Shown piece after piece: positions 27,515-39,198 of a DNA stretch of 64,000 nt. A program made the position numbers and the translations under genes. Position 1 is the first letter of the stretch, and each line of letters begins with the position of its first letter. The notes beneath the pieces were generated by a model. It was given only the letters and a program-made list of their open reading frames with translations. It ran no database searches and was not told the origin of the DNA. Location: NCBI RefSeq assembly GCF_022809775.1, contig NZ_CP094380.1, forward strand, positions 1,227,001-1,291,000. Reading direction: 5' to 3'. This DNA comes from Pseudodesulfovibrio tunisiensis (GTDB lineage Bacteria; Desulfobacterota; Desulfovibrionia; Desulfovibrionales; Desulfovibrionaceae).

Positions 27515-28375
27515 CTATGCTGCGGCCTTTACCACGGCCAAGGTCTGCCTGGTCAGGGCCACCTCGTGCACCCGATGCACGGCCACGCCCTTCATTGCCA
27601 TGACCGCGACTCCGGCCTGCGTGGCATTTTGACGACTCTCCACGCCGAGCCCGAGAAGTCCCTGCCACAGGGACTTGTTGGAAAGCCCCACGTACAATGG
27701 CAACCCGAACACCTTGAACCGCTCGATATTGCGCATGATCTCCAGATTGTGCTCAAGGAGCTTGCCGAACCCGATGCCCGGGTCCAGTGTGACATTTTCC
27801 TTGGGCAGCCCGGCCTTGTCCAGTATTTCCAGCTTGCGCTCGAAAAAGGCAAGCATCTCGTCCACCACATTTTCGTAGGACGGCGCATCCTGCATGGTTT
27901 CCGGCCTGCCCAGGCTGTGCATGAGCACATAGCCGGGCTTGTACTGGGCCACCACGTCGAGCAATTCCGGATCGAACTCGAATGCGGACACGTCATTGAT
28001 CACGTCGGCACCAGCATCCAGCGCCGCAGCCGCGACACCGGCCTTGTAGGTATCCACGGACAAAGCCGGGGTCAGCAGTTCCCCTTCCCCGTTCGAAACG
28101 CCCCGGGCCAGTTCCGTCACCACGGGCACGACCCGTTCCAGTTCCTGCTCCAGCGAAACGGGATCGGCGTAGGGACGCGTGCTTTCACCGCCGATATCCA
28201 GCATTTCCGCCCCCTGTCGGGCCAGAAGCGCAGCGTGCTCCACACCGGAAATGCTGTCCGGGTGCCTGCCGCCGTCATAAAACGAATCAGGGGTGACATT
28301 CACCACCCCGGCAATGAAAAAGGGGGCCGGGCCCAAGACCCTGCCCCCCTTGAGTATCCATGTACTATCAGTCAT
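27515..28375 (-). CDS. folP: Dihydropteroate synthase
   Basis: 286 residues. The first DHPS signature is VVNVTPDSFYDGG and the second is LDIGGESTRPYADPV. VDTYK, VLMHSLGRPE, LDPGIGFGK and KGVAVHRVHE complete the pterin and phosphate sites. The enzyme joins hydroxymethyl-dihydropterin diphosphate to p-aminobenzoate in folate synthesis. The ATG at 28375 is chosen because homology begins there. It lies 22 bases behind ftsH and seven before cdaA. Confidence 0.95.
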   Translation of the reverse strand: MTDSTWILKGGRVLGPAPFFIAGVVNVTPDSFYDGGRHPDSISGVEHAALLARQGAEMLDIGGESTRPYADPVSLEQELERVVPVVTELARGVSNGEGELLTPALSVDTYKAGVAAAALDAGADVINDVSAFEFDPELLDVVAQYKPGYVLMHSLGRPETMQDAPSYENVVDEMLAFFERKLEILDKAGLPKENVTLDPGIGFGKLLEHNLEIMRNIERFKVFGLPLYVGLSNKSLWQGLLGLGVESRQNATQAGVAVMAMKGVAVHRVHEVALTRQTLAVVKAAA

Positions 28376-28397
28376 CTCGGTGGAAACCCTTCGGGAT

Positions 28398-30404
28398 TTA
28401 CTGAATTTTCTTGCCGTCGTCCTTTTCGTCGGACGGCACGTCTTCTTCCTCGAGAAGAAAATCATCCTCCTCGTTGCCAGCGGCATCAGCCTGTTCGTTC
28501 CCGGCCTTTTCCTCGCTCACGGGAGAATAGCCCGGGCCCGAGGACTGGGGACCGCCATTGCTTCCGGCGGCACCGGAACCGTTGTTGCCGTTTTCAGGCA
28601 GAGGCGGCAGCGGCTTGCCTTCCATGAGCAGATCGATGTCCGCGCCGGAAATGGTTTCCCGATCAAGCAGGGCATCCGCAATCCAACCCAGCGCTTCGAA
28701 GTTGTCCTTGAGCAGCGCCTTGGCCCTTTCATGGGCTTCCTCGACGAACCGCCGCACTTCGGAGTCGATGGTCTTGGCGGTTTCCTCGCCGTAGTTCTTG
28801 TTGTGGATGAGTTCCTTGCCCAGAAACACCTGCTCCTGATTGTCGCCAAAGGACAAGGGACCGAGCTTTTCACTCATGCCCCACATGCAGACCATGTTAT
28901 GAGCCATCTTGGTGGCGCGCTCGATATCGTTGCTCGCGCCCGTGGTCCGCTGATCCAAGGCGATTTCCTCGGCCACGCGACCGCCCATGAGCACGGCCAT
29001 GGTGTGTTCCAGATACTGCTTGGAATAATTGTGCCTGTCGTCCACGGGAAGCTGCATGGTCACGCCAAGTGCCCTGCCGCGCGGAATGATGGACACCTTG
29101 TGAACCGGGTCCGTGCCGGGCAGCAGCTTGGCAATCAGGGCATGTCCGGCCTCGTGCCAGGCCGTGGTCTTCTTTTCCTCGTCGGACAGGATCACGCTGC
29201 GGCGCTCCTTGCCCATGAGGACCTTGTCCTTGGCCTCCTCGAAATCCGCCATCTCAACGCGATCCTTGCCGACCTTGGCCGCATGCAGAGCGGCTTCGTT
29301 GACCAGGTTCTCCAGATCCGCGCCGGAAAAGCCCGGAGTGCCGCGCGCGATGGTGGCGAGTTCCACTTCCGGAGCCAACGGAGTCTTGCGGGAATGCACC
29401 TTGAGGATACGCTCGCGCCCACGCAGGTCCGGGGTGGGTACCACGACCTGACGGTCGAAACGACCGGGCCTGAGCAGGGCCGGGTCAAGCACGTCCGGAC
29501 GGTTTGTGGCGGCCACGAGAATGACGCCTTCGTTGGATTCGAAACCATCCATTTCCACGAGAAGCTGGTTCAGGGTCTGCTCGCGCTCGTCATGTCCGCC
29601 GCCGAGGCCAGCACCACGCTGACGCCCCACGGCATCGATTTCGTCAATGAAGATCAGGCACGGAGCACTTTTCTTGCCTTGCACGAACAGATCGCGCACA
29701 CGCGCCGCACCCACGCCCACGAACATTTCCACGAAATCCGAGCCCGAGATGGAAAAGAACGGGACACCGGCCTCACCCGCAACAGCACGGGCCAGCAGGG
29801 TCTTGCCCGTGCCCGGAGGGCCCACGAGCAGAACGCCCTTGGGAATGCGACCACCGAGCCGGGTGAACTTGCGGGGTTCGCGCAGAAAGTCCACGACCTC
29901 GGAAAGCTCTTCCTTGGCTTCGTCAACACCCGCAACATCCGCAAACGTGACCTTGGCGTGTTCCTCGTTGATCAGCTTGGCCCGAGAGCGTCCGAAGCTC
30001 ATGGCTCCCTTGCCACCGGACCCGCCCTGCATCTGACGCATGAAGAAAATCCACACGCCGATGAGCAACAGCATGGGTGCCCAGGACAGGAACAGGGTCA
30101 TGTACCAGGGAGACTCCTCGGGCGGCTCGGCCTTGACCTCGACACCCTTGCTGATCAGCGTGTCCACGAGCTTGGGATCTTCCGGCGCATAGGTCTGAAA
30201 CCGTTCGCCGGACGCCTTGACGCCGGAAATCTTGCGGCCCTGAATCTTCACTTCCTGCACGCCGCCCTGATCCACCATGGTCAGGAACTCGCTGTAGGAA
30301 GGCTGATGCTTGGGCATCGGGGGCTGGTTGAACAGATTGAACAGGACGACCATCAGGATGAATATGATCGCCCAAATCACCAGATTTTTCATATGGTTGT
30401 TCAA
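28398..30404 (-). CDS. ftsH: ATP-dependent zinc metalloprotease FtsH
   Basis: 668 residues. Two membrane helices (about 7-24 and 102-121) flank a small periplasmic domain. The AAA+ module has Walker A GPPGTGKT, Walker [12 protein letters not shown] and the second region of homology. The protease motif HEAGH is intact. The C-terminus is a long acidic, low-complexity tail. FtsH degrades membrane and regulatory proteins, including lipid A enzymes in other bacteria. The start is probably TTG at 30404, because GGAGGAA lies six bases upstream; ATG at 30392 is too far from it. Confidence 0.95.
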   Translation of the reverse strand: MNNHMKNLVIWAIIFILMVVLFNLFNQPPMPKHQPSYSEFLTMVDQGGVQEVKIQGRKISGVKASGERFQTYAPEDPKLVDTLISKGVEVKAEPPEESPWYMTLFLSWAPMLLLIGVWIFFMRQMQGGSGGKGAMSFGRSRAKLINEEHAKVTFADVAGVDEAKEELSEVVDFLREPRKFTRLGGRIPKGVLLVGPPGTGKTLLARAVAGEAGVPFFSISGSDFVEMFVGVGAARVRDLFVQGKKSAPCLIFIDEIDAVGRQRGAGLGGGHDEREQTLNQLLVEMDGFESNEGVILVAATNRPDVLDPALLRPGRFDRQVVVPTPDLRGRERILKVHSRKTPLAPEVELATIARGTPGFSGADLENLVNEAALHAAKVGKDRVEMADFEEAKDKVLMGKERRSVILSDEEKKTTAWHEAGHALIAKLLPGTDPVHKVSIIPRGRALGVTMQLPVDDRHNYSKQYLEHTMAVLMGGRVAEEIALDQRTTGASNDIERATKMAHNMVCMWGMSEKLGPLSFGDNQEQVFLGKELIHNKNYGEETAKTIDSEVRRFVEEAHERAKALLKDNFEALGWIADALLDRETISGADIDLLMEGKPLPPLPENGNNGSGAAGSNGGPQSSGPGYSPVSEEKAGNEQADAAGNEEDDFLLEEEDVPSDEKDDGKKIQ

Positions 30405-30491
30405 AAGAACTTCCTCCGTTCGCCCGGCGGTTCCACCGCTCGCGGCGAGTATTGAATGACGGGGGTTTGTATTCTATTGCCGACTGATTTT

Positions 30492-30716
30492 CTACAGTAA
30501 TGCCGTTGGGCGAAAAATCAAGCGCTCGCGGAATTTTTTTCCCTTTCCCCCGAGGGCGAGTTCCAGCCGGAAGACCTTGCTTTCCGGCTGTTGCCGCACC
30601 CTGTCTGCAGACGCAAATCCAATTTCGAGCCTCGCGTCCTTGCCCTTGAGCTTTCTGTAATAAATTAGTCCGATGTCGTACAGGGTTTTCAACGGGTTGA
30701 GTCCATAATCCCGCAA
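30492..30716 (-). CDS. Possible small protein upstream of ftsH
   Basis: A 74-residue reading frame (MRDYGLNPLKTL...) starts with TTG at 30716, four bases after a consensus AGGAGG. It ends 87 bases before ftsH, which also appears to use TTG. The protein is basic (about 15 Lys/Arg), without membrane segments or cysteines. Codon use resembles neighbouring genes, with G/C favoured at third positions. I do not recognise a family. It could be a small basic regulator or a spurious frame; it fills most of the gap between argH and ftsH. Confidence 0.45.
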   Translation of the reverse strand: MRDYGLNPLKTLYDIGLIYYRKLKGKDARLEIGFASADRVRQQPESKVFRLELALGGKGKKFRERLIFRPTALL

Positions 30717-30858
30717 AAGCCCTCCTCTTTCCGAAGAAAAAAAAGCGGAAGGCCCGGGCAATGCACCGCAAGCGAAGATTCTCCCGCGGGGAAAACACTC
30801 CGCCCAAGCAGCGCAACGGCCCGGACCTCAACTCGATTCTATGCGTATGTCAGCAGAA

Positions 30859-32247
30859 TCAGGCCACGGAATTCAACCAGGCTTCCAATCCCTTTATCTG
30901 CGCGCTCACGGAATCCGGTCCGGTTCCGCCGGATGAGGTCCGCCGCTCCACGGCAGCTCTGTAATCCAGAACGGCAAAGACATCCTCGCCGATCCTGGAA
31001 GAGAATTGACGCAATTCCTCCAGACTCAATTCCTCGAGCGCCTTGCCGTGCTTTTCGGCGTAGGCGACCGCAGCACCGGTAATATGGTGCGCCTCGCGAA
31101 ACGGCACGCCGGATGCGGCCAGATAATCGGCCAGCTCCGTGGCATTCAGGAATCCACGCTGCACGGTCTCGGCCATGCGTTCCGGCACGAACTCGAGCTG
31201 ACGGAGCATGCCTTCCATGATGCCGAGAGACGAAGCCACGGTGCGGTCCGCATCGAAGAACGGTTCCTTGTCTTCCTGCATGTCCCGATTGTAGGCCAGA
31301 GGCAGTCCCTTGAGCAGAGTCAGCAGGGCGACCAGCGAACCGTTCACGCGAGCGGTCTTGCCGCGCATGATCTCACAGGCGTCCGGGTTCTTCTTCTGGG
31401 GCATGATGGACGATCCCGTGGAATAGGCGTCCGGCAGCTTCACGAACCCGAAATTCGGATTGGCCCAGATGATGATCTCCTCGCAGAAGCGCGAAAGGTG
31501 CGTCATGATCAGGCTGCCGCAGAACACGGCCTCCACTGCGAAATCGCGATCCGACACCGCGTCCATGCTGTTGGCGAACACACCTTCCAGACCGAGATGC
31601 CCGGCAACCGCAGCGGGATTCACCGGATGCGTGGTCCCGGCCAGAGCGGCTGCGCCCAGCGGAGAAATCCGTGTGCGCACAAGACACTGGTCCACACGCT
31701 CGAAATCCCGGCGGAACATCTGGCAATAGGCCAGCAGATGATGCGCCAGACTCACGGGCTGGGCTGGCTGGAAATGGGTGCATCCGGGCAGGATGACATT
31801 TCTGTTTTCCGATGCCCCGTCCTTGAACGCGGCCACGAGCGCGGCCAGACGCGAACGCCAGTCCTCGAGACGCGCGGCAACATGCAGCCGGAAATCCAGA
31901 CAGACCTGATCGTTGCGACTGCGCGCAGTATGCAGCTTGCCGCCCAGAGGACCGATGATTTCGGTGAGCCGGGACTCGATGTTCATGTGAACATCCTCGT
32001 GTCCCACTTTCCACTCGAAATTCCCGGCCTCGATCTCGGCCTTGACCCTGTCCAGCCCGGAACAGATGGTTTCCGCCTCCTCCGAGGTCAGAAAGCCCTG
32101 CTCGGCGAGCATTTTCGCATGCGCCTGCGAGCCGCGGATATCCTCGGCGTACAAACGCCAGTCAAAGGATACGGACTCGGAATAGGCTTCCATGTCGGCG
32201 GCCGTGCCCTGTTCGAACCGGCCGCCCCACATCTTGTTGTCTGCCAT
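30859..32247 (-). CDS. argH: Argininosuccinate lyase
   Basis: 462 residues. The fumarase/aspartase signature [11 protein letters not shown] is present, along with HTARSRNDQ and the catalytic-histidine region [11 protein letters not shown]. The enzyme splits argininosuccinate into arginine and fumarate, the last step of arginine synthesis. The ATG at 32247 is set by homology ([11 protein letters not shown]). It lies five bases behind argG, giving the contiguous order argF-argG-argH. Confidence 0.97.
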   Translation of the reverse strand: MADNKMWGGRFEQGTAADMEAYSESVSFDWRLYAEDIRGSQAHAKMLAEQGFLTSEEAETICSGLDRVKAEIEAGNFEWKVGHEDVHMNIESRLTEIIGPLGGKLHTARSRNDQVCLDFRLHVAARLEDWRSRLAALVAAFKDGASENRNVILPGCTHFQPAQPVSLAHHLLAYCQMFRRDFERVDQCLVRTRISPLGAAALAGTTHPVNPAAVAGHLGLEGVFANSMDAVSDRDFAVEAVFCGSLIMTHLSRFCEEIIIWANPNFGFVKLPDAYSTGSSIMPQKKNPDACEIMRGKTARVNGSLVALLTLLKGLPLAYNRDMQEDKEPFFDADRTVASSLGIMEGMLRQLEFVPERMAETVQRGFLNATELADYLAASGVPFREAHHITGAAVAYAEKHGKALEELSLEELRQFSSRIGEDVFAVLDYRAAVERRTSSGGTGPDSVSAQIKGLEAWLNSVA

Positions 32248-32252
32248 CTCGC

Positions 32253-33485
32253 TTACTCGCAGGTATCGTCGGATTCCTTGCCGCCCCACTTGGACTGCTG
32301 CATGCGGCCCTTGAGCCGCAGGCCCACCAGCTTGATGAAACCGGCAGCGTCCGACTGGTCGTACACGTAATCTTCCTCGAAAGTCGCCAGCTCGGGATTG
32401 TACATGGAGAACGGGGACTTGCGGCCGAGAGGCACGCAATTGCCCTTGTACAGCTTGAGCCGCACGGTTCCGGTCACCTTTTCCTGAGTCTTGTCGATCA
32501 TGGCCTGAAGCGCCTCGCGTTCCGGGGAGAACCAGTAGCCGTAGTAGATCATTTCCGCATATTTCGGAATCAGGCTGTCACGCAGGTGCATGACTTCGCG
32601 GTCCATGGCAACGCCTTCCAGATCGCGGTGGGCGATGTGCATGATGGTGCCACCCGGGGTCTCGTACACGCCGCGGGACTTCATGCCCACGAAGCGGTTT
32701 TCGACCATGTCAACGCGACCGATGCCGTGCTTGCCGCCCAATTCGTTGAGCTTGGCCAGCAGGGCCGCCGGGGAATGCTTGACGTTGTTGATGGCGACCG
32801 GATCGCCCGCCTCGAAATCAATGGTGATTTCCTCGGGCTCGTCCGGAGCCATTTCGAGCGGAACCACGTTGCGGTAGCAGTCCGGGCCAGGCGCATTCCA
32901 CGGATCTTCCAGCTCGCCGCCCTCAAAGGAGGTATGCAGCAGGTTGGCGTCGATGGACCACGGCTTCTTGCGGCTCACGGGAACGGGAATCTGGTTTTCC
33001 TTGGCAAAATCGAGCAGATCGGTCCGGGACTTCAAATCCCAGTCGCGCCACGGCGCAATGGTGGTCAGCTTGGGATTCAGGGCCATGGTGGCAAGCTCGA
33101 AACGAACCTGATCATTCCCCTTTCCAGTGGCACCATGGGCCACGGCCTGACAGCCTTCCATCTCGGCAATCTCGACCATGCGCTTGGAAATCAGGGGGCG
33201 GGCAATGGCCGTGCCGAGCAGGTAGCGGCCCTCGTACAGGGCGCCGGCACGAAAGGCCGGGAACACGTAGTCGCGCACGAACTCCTCGCGCAGGTCTTCG
33301 ACATACGCCTTGACCGCGCCGGTATTCAGGGCCTTGTCCTCAATGCCCTCCATTTCCTCGCCCTGACCAAGATCGGCGGTCATGGTGACCACGTCGCAAT
33401 CGTAATTGGTCTTGATCCACTTCAGAATGATGGAGGTGTCCAAACCACCGGAATAGGCCAGAACAACCTTGTCTATCTTGCTCAT
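32253..33485 (-). CDS. argG: Argininosuccinate synthase
   Basis: 410 residues. The ATP pyrophosphatase loop AYSGGLDTS is at residues 10-18, followed by [13 protein letters not shown], which binds citrulline and aspartate. It joins citrulline and aspartate to form argininosuccinate using ATP. ATG at 33485 follows AAGGAAA. It lies 29 bases downstream of argF and five upstream of argH. Confidence 0.97.
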   Translation of the reverse strand: MSKIDKVVLAYSGGLDTSIILKWIKTNYDCDVVTMTADLGQGEEMEGIEDKALNTGAVKAYVEDLREEFVRDYVFPAFRAGALYEGRYLLGTAIARPLISKRMVEIAEMEGCQAVAHGATGKGNDQVRFELATMALNPKLTTIAPWRDWDLKSRTDLLDFAKENQIPVPVSRKKPWSIDANLLHTSFEGGELEDPWNAPGPDCYRNVVPLEMAPDEPEEITIDFEAGDPVAINNVKHSPAALLAKLNELGGKHGIGRVDMVENRFVGMKSRGVYETPGGTIMHIAHRDLEGVAMDREVMHLRDSLIPKYAEMIYYGYWFSPEREALQAMIDKTQEKVTGTVRLKLYKGNCVPLGRKSPFSMYNPELATFEEDYVYDQSDAAGFIKLVGLRLKGRMQQSKWGGKESDDTCE

Positions 33486-33514
33486 CGATTATTTCCTTGT
33501 AGCTATATATCCGA

Positions 33515-34417
33515 TTAATTCTTGAAAATCCATTCAACGATCGCCTTCTGCATGTGCAGACGGTTCTCGGCCTGATCGAACACGATGGAAGCCGGACCTT
33601 CAAACACGGCCTCGGAGACTTCCTCGCCCCGATGCACAGGCAGGCAATGCAGGAACCTGGCATTCTCCGCAGCCTTGGCCATCATGGCTTCATCAATCAT
33701 GTACCCGGCGAACGCGGCCTCGCGAAGCTTCTGCTCCTCTTCCTGGCCCATGGACGCCCAGACATCGGTGTTCACGTAATCCGCTCCCGCCACGGCCTCG
33801 GCCGGATCGCGGGTCAAGGTCACGCGAGCGCCCAGAGAACGGGCCTTTTCCACGATCTCGCCGTCAGGGTCATATCCTTCGGGACAGGCAAGGCGCAGTT
33901 CATAGCCGAACCATGCAGAACCATTAATGAAGGAATGGGCCATGTTGTTGCCGTCACCGACCCACGCCACCTTGAGCTGTTCCAGCTTCGGGGTGCGCTC
34001 GTACATGGTCAGCATGTCACTCATGACCTGGCACGGATGGTATTCGTCGGTCAGGGCGTTGATGACCGGAATATTGCCGTACTCCACCAGCGTTTCGAGT
34101 TTCTTCTGGCCAAAGGTTCGGACAACAAGGCCGTCCGCGAATCGCTCCAGCACACGGGCCGTGTCTTCAAGCGGCTCGCTTCGCCCGAGCTGGGAATCGC
34201 GGGAGGAAATGAATACCGGGTCTCCGCCGAGCTGTCGGATGCCGACCTCGAAGGAGACGCGGGTTCGGGTGGAGGCCTTTTCGAAAATGAGCAGCAGGGT
34301 TTTGCCCGCCAACAGGTCGGTTCGGAGCTTCTTGTCCTTCATCTCCTTTGCGCGGAGCAGAACCTGCCGGGCCTCGTCCTTGGGAATGTCCAGAATCGTC
34401 AGAAAATGCTTGGCCAT
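33515..34417 (-). CDS. argF: Ornithine carbamoyltransferase
   Basis: 300 residues. The carbamoyl phosphate motif is STRTRVSFE (about 49-57), the ornithine motif HCLPVHRG is near residue 258, and HPCQ appears near 128. It makes citrulline from ornithine and carbamoyl phosphate. It is the first gene of a leftward argFGH run. The 269 bases upstream contain a 9-bp inverted repeat at 34515-34545 that may be regulatory. Confidence 0.97.
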   Translation of the reverse strand: MAKHFLTILDIPKDEARQVLLRAKEMKDKKLRTDLLAGKTLLLIFEKASTRTRVSFEVGIRQLGGDPVFISSRDSQLGRSEPLEDTARVLERFADGLVVRTFGQKKLETLVEYGNIPVINALTDEYHPCQVMSDMLTMYERTPKLEQLKVAWVGDGNNMAHSFINGSAWFGYELRLACPEGYDPDGEIVEKARSLGARVTLTRDPAEAVAGADYVNTDVWASMGQEEEQKLREAAFAGYMIDEAMMAKAAENARFLHCLPVHRGEEVSEAVFEGPASIVFDQAENRLHMQKAIVEWIFKN

Positions 34418-34514
34418 GTCTAAGTCTCTCCATTGTCATTTTCCAATATTGGAAGAAGGGATGAAGTCTGGCCGATAATCGGATGAATGTAAAGAAATGA
34501 GTAGGGAGGAAATA

Positions 34515-34545
34515 CGGATCATGCCACGCCACGCGCCATGATCCG
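34515..34545. repeat. 9-bp inverted repeat between argF and the sensor gene
   Basis: CGGATCATG (34515-34523) and CATGATCCG (34537-34545) are exact complements separated by 13 bases. The site is about 100 bases upstream of argF on the minus strand. It could be an operator or a weak hairpin. The rest of the 34418-34686 gap shows a CCAATATTGG palindrome at 34442-34451 and no credible gene. Confidence 0.4.
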
Positions 34546-34686
34546 CGCTTCTGCGCAGTCCGGGAATCGGCAGAACAGCCGGAACCGGCCGCACCGGCAA
34601 CAGATATGACGTTCAAAATACCGGAAAAGCAAGATCAGGGACGGCAAAACAGGCTGTTTCCGCTTCGACTCGACACAATTGGCGCA

Positions 34687-36264
34687 TCAACGATTCTGCA
34701 ACCACTCGTAAAACTGGCTCAGGGACAAGGTCCGACTGGCAGGCCCGGAACGGACATAGAACTCCTCAATCTGTCCCTTCTTCAGAAAGGCAGGCGAATG
34801 GGCCGGAACGCAAAAGACTCGCAGCACCCTGCTTCCCTGCACTTCGATGACCTTGGTATTCACGTAGCGGGCGAACTCGGCCCCGATGCTCTGATTGAGC
34901 AGATTGTTGAAATGCAGCAACGCCTTGTCATCGTTTTCAAATTTGTCGTCATCCAGCCCCGTGACCGCACCATTGTCGGAAACGCCCACCAGCAGGGTGC
35001 CGCCCTCGGAATTGAGAAATCCGGCCACGGTCTTGAGGCTGGCATACTCGATCTCCTTGCCATTCTTGCCTGCCTTGACATTGAAACGCAGGGTCTGCTT
35101 GAACTCAAGCCGCGAGGACTCGCCCTCGGCAATGAGATGCAGCACGTCCTCGGCTGTCACGGGCATGTGCTGGCGCTGGCCCAGCGCCTCGATGCGCAGT
35201 CGGTTGCGATGCAGAAAGAACAGGGCCACCCCGGCGGCCAAAGCCAGAAGCGCGCTGAACACGGCAATGAAATTGTCGCTGGTCAGCGTGGAGACCGCAG
35301 CCTTCTGCGGCATGATCACGCCCACGGACATGGTATCCCCGAACACGGACAGGGGTTCAAGGTCCGCCCACCAGATACTGCCGTCCAGACGAAAGGCAAA
35401 GGGCGCAAGCCGGTCCGTGCGACGGGCGGCCAGCAGTTTTGCGGCCCGCGACACGGCTGGATTCACGGCATCGTCCGGAGCAATGGCCCGCGCAGCCCGC
35501 TCTCCCACTATCTCGGCGTCGCCGTTCAGCGGAATTTCCATGATCTTTCCGCTGTTCCAGAAAAGGAAGATGCTTTCCGCACTCCCCCGCTCCGCATGGG
35601 CGAGCTGGTTGGCAACCACGTCCACGGGGAACATGTAGGACACCATCACGTCCGATTCGTTATCCTTGAGCGGCAGGAGCTGGGAAGCGGAGACCCAGGA
35701 CTCCCCTCCCCGATGGATGCGATAGGCGCTGGACCAGTTGATCTGCCCGGGTTTGAGCTGTCGAAACAACTCGACGAGAACCCGATTCACGCGTTCCCTT
35801 TCCGCCGCATTGCCGGAAAGCGTCCGCACGTCCGCCCCCTCGCGAAAAACGCGCCACGACATGGTCTTGCCGTCAGTCGACCGCACGCCTTCGACCAACC
35901 CTTCCGGCCCCCGGGCCAACGAAAAGACCAGTCCGGCAGCATCTGCTACCGTAATTCCGGTCAAGGTCTGATGCCGCTTGAGTATGGCCTGATACTTGGT
36001 CCTGAGATATTTCTCTTCCAGATTGACGAGTTCGCGTCCGCCCAGGTCCGCATCGGTCCGACTGACTGCGCTCATGAGCACGTTGACCGCCCCGGCCACT
36101 CCACGACCCGAGCTTTCCACGGCAATGGAGGCGGCATCATGCCGAATCTCGCGCACGCCCCAAAAGGCAAGCAGACCGATGGCCATGGCCGCTCCGATCA
36201 CTCCGTAAAACAGAATTGCGTAAAGATTCTTTCCTCGGATACCGTGACGTGCGGACGCGGGCAT
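34687..36264 (-). CDS. Membrane sensor fused to an AlbA_2 (Schlafen-type) domain
   Basis: 525 residues. One membrane helix near 14-36, a periplasmic region of about 300 residues that looks like a double Cache sensor (NLEEKYLRTKYQAILKRHQTLTGITVADAAG-type start), a second helix near 345-365, then a cytoplasmic AlbA_2 domain (about 385-500) with EGESSRLEFKQTL and the TVAGFLNSEGGTLLVGV core. AlbA_2 domains are linked to nucleic-acid binding. A membrane sensor joined to one is uncommon and its output is unknown. It is the last gene of a run that includes the ABC transporter, phoH and ybeY. Confidence 0.75.
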   Translation of the reverse strand: MPASARHGIRGKNLYAILFYGVIGAAMAIGLLAFWGVREIRHDAASIAVESSGRGVAGAVNVLMSAVSRTDADLGGRELVNLEEKYLRTKYQAILKRHQTLTGITVADAAGLVFSLARGPEGLVEGVRSTDGKTMSWRVFREGADVRTLSGNAAERERVNRVLVELFRQLKPGQINWSSAYRIHRGGESWVSASQLLPLKDNESDVMVSYMFPVDVVANQLAHAERGSAESIFLFWNSGKIMEIPLNGDAEIVGERAARAIAPDDAVNPAVSRAAKLLAARRTDRLAPFAFRLDGSIWWADLEPLSVFGDTMSVGVIMPQKAAVSTLTSDNFIAVFSALLALAAGVALFFLHRNRLRIEALGQRQHMPVTAEDVLHLIAEGESSRLEFKQTLRFNVKAGKNGKEIEYASLKTVAGFLNSEGGTLLVGVSDNGAVTGLDDDKFENDDKALLHFNNLLNQSIGAEFARYVNTKVIEVQGSRVLRVFCVPAHSPAFLKKGQIEEFYVRSGPASRTLSLSQFYEWLQNR

Positions 36265-36278
36265 GGCTATCTCCTTGA

Positions 36279-36713
36279 TCAGTCGGCAAATTCCAGCAGG
36301 ACGCGATCCACGGCCGCATCCGTAAGCGCATACATCTCGTCTCCGTGATCGTACCCGGCAAGATGCAGCAGGCCGTGCGCCAGCAGCCGGGCAAGATGGA
36401 CAACCGGCTCCTGCTCGTACAATCTGGTTTCACGGGCCAGCGTATCCACGGAAAGAGCCAGTTCCCCGAGGGACTCCTCTTCCCCATCCGGATCGGCAGG
36501 GAAACTGAGAATGTTGGTCGGACCGGTGCAGCCCAGAAATTCGCGATTCAACCGGGCTATTTCCCGGTCGTCGACCAGCTTGAGGGTGAAGGCGGTCTCC
36601 TCCAGATCCAGCATCTCCAGAATCGCATCCAGCACCATGGGCAGTTCGTTGCGGGACAGGGGAAACTCCGGGTCGATCCAGGTTTCCCGCAGCACTCGAT
36701 AGGCACGTTCCAT
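36279..36713 (-). CDS. ybeY: Endoribonuclease YbeY
   Basis: 144 residues. The zinc-binding motif HGLLHLAGYDH is at 113-123 (H113, H117, H123), with the usual upstream NREFLGCTGPTNILSFP. YbeY takes part in 16S rRNA 3'-end maturation and ribosome quality control. It starts three bases after phoH ends, a widely conserved pairing, and lies 14 bases before the membrane sensor gene. Confidence 0.94.
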   Translation of the reverse strand: MERAYRVLRETWIDPEFPLSRNELPMVLDAILEMLDLEETAFTLKLVDDREIARLNREFLGCTGPTNILSFPADPDGEEESLGELALSVDTLARETRLYEQEPVVHLARLLAHGLLHLAGYDHGDEMYALTDAAVDRVLLEFAD

Positions 36714-36716
36714 GCG

Positions 36717-37702
<986 letters not shown>

Positions 37703-37703
<1 letters not shown>

Positions 37704-38461
37704 CAATGCTTTCCTCTCATGAACATCCAGCGGCACGCACGCCGCTCGAGCAGGTTCGCGCATTCATACAGGGCCGCGCCGAGCAGGCTCATGCCCAGAA
37801 TGCCGCTGAACATGGTAACATAATCCATGGCGCCCCAGGCGTCCATTATCATATATCCAAGCCCCCGGGTGGTGGCAAAGGATTCCACGAAAAACAGTAC
37901 GGCGACCGACACGCCGGTTCCCAGCCGGAGCGCAGTGAATCCATGCGGCAGCGCAGCAGGCACCAGCACTTCCATGAGCACATGCCGCCGCGTGCCACCA
38001 AGCGAACGAACCGAGTCGCAGTATTTGGGATGGACGCTCTTCACGCCGTCCCGGGTAGTGACGAGTATCTGGTATCCCAGAATCATGACGATCATGGCGA
38101 TCTTGGCGCTGTCCCCCAATCCGAGGAGAAGCAGCAGCACGGGCAGCAGCACGATCTTGGGAATGGGATAGGTCAGAAAGACGAACGGGGCCAGCAGCTC
38201 ATCCACACGCTTGACGCTGCCCATGACCAGCCCGAGCGGAAAGGCCACGATCCACGCAATGGCCATGCCCGCCACAGCGCGATAGGCGCTGACCCAGAAA
38301 TGCTCCCAGAAAATCCGGGTGCCCATGGCACGAACAAACGCGATTCCGGCATCCTCCGGCGGAGGAAGGATCGCGCCCATGTTCATGGCGGCCAGCTTCC
38401 AGAGCAGACCGATGACCAGAATCACGCCGCCGTAGCGAAAAATCGATTTCAGCCGGTTCAC
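37703..38461 (-). CDS. ABC transporter permease (nitrate/sulfonate/taurine type)
   Basis: 252 residues with about six membrane helices. The EAA-like cytoplasmic loop is seen in VHPKYCDSVRSLGGTRRHVLMEVLVPAALPHGF. The family is that of SsuC/TauC/NrtB inner-membrane permeases. The start is probably GTG at 38461, which overlaps the ATPase stop (GTGA) and has GGAGGAG upstream. It pairs with the ATPase and binding protein encoded before it. The 3' end overlaps phoH. Confidence 0.9.
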
Positions 38462-39195
38462 CACAACTCCTCCACGGTATGCCGCAAGTCGCGCAGCAAC
38501 TTGAAACACGCTTCGGTGTCGCGGATGTCCGGGTCGCCGAACCCCGGATTCTCGAACATGGCCACACGCCGGGCCGGTCTGCGGGACAGCACCAGAATGC
38601 GGCGGCCAAGGACAGCGGCCTCCTCAAGACTGTGCGTGACAAGCACGTACGGCACCCTGCGCCGGGACCACACGTCGAGCATGGTCTTCTGGAGCCGTTC
38701 GCGAGTGAGCGCGTCCAGCGAGGAAAACGGCTCGTCAAGCAGCATGAGCCGGGGCCGGGTCACGAAAGCCCGGGCAATGGCCACCCGCTGCTGTTCGCCG
38801 CCGGACAGCATGGCGGGATAATCTTTGCCGCGCCCGGCCATGCCCAGTTCCTCAAGCTGCTCGATGGCACGCGCCATGCGCTCCTTGCGCGGCACGCCCA
38901 GAATCTTGAGTCCCAGAGCCACGTTTTCCGCGATGTTCTTCCACGGCAGCAGACCATAGTCCTGCAAAATGATGGAAATATCTCCGGCAGTTCCGTCAAC
39001 GGGACCACCGGCAAGGGCAATGCTTCCGGCATCGGGACGGGACAGCCCGCACAGCATGTAGAGCAGAGTCGTCTTGCCGCAGCCGGACGGTCCGACCACG
39101 GCCAGAGTCTGGTCCGGTCCGAGGTCGAAGGACAAATCCTCGATCACGGTACGCCCCGTGGCGTACGCCTTGGTCACATTCCTGACAGCCAGCAT
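38458..39195 (-). CDS. ABC transporter ATP-binding protein (SsuB/TauB type)
   Basis: 245 residues. Walker A is GPSGCGKTT, the Q-loop is ILQDYGLLPWKNIAENV, the signature is LSGGEQQRVAIARAF, and Walker B is LMLLDEPFSSLDALTR. The pattern LLPWKN is typical of importers for nitrate, sulfonate or taurine. It lies three bases after the binding-protein gene and overlaps the permease. Confidence 0.94.
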   Translation of the reverse strand: MLAVRNVTKAYATGRTVIEDLSFDLGPDQTLAVVGPSGCGKTTLLYMLCGLSRPDAGSIALAGGPVDGTAGDISIILQDYGLLPWKNIAENVALGLKILGVPRKERMARAIEQLEELGMAGRGKDYPAMLSGGEQQRVAIARAFVTRPRLMLLDEPFSSLDALTRERLQKTMLDVWSRRRVPYVLVTHSLEEAAVLGRRILVLSRRPARRVAMFENPGFGDPDIRDTEACFKLLRDLRHTVEELW

Positions 39196-39198
39196 GAT

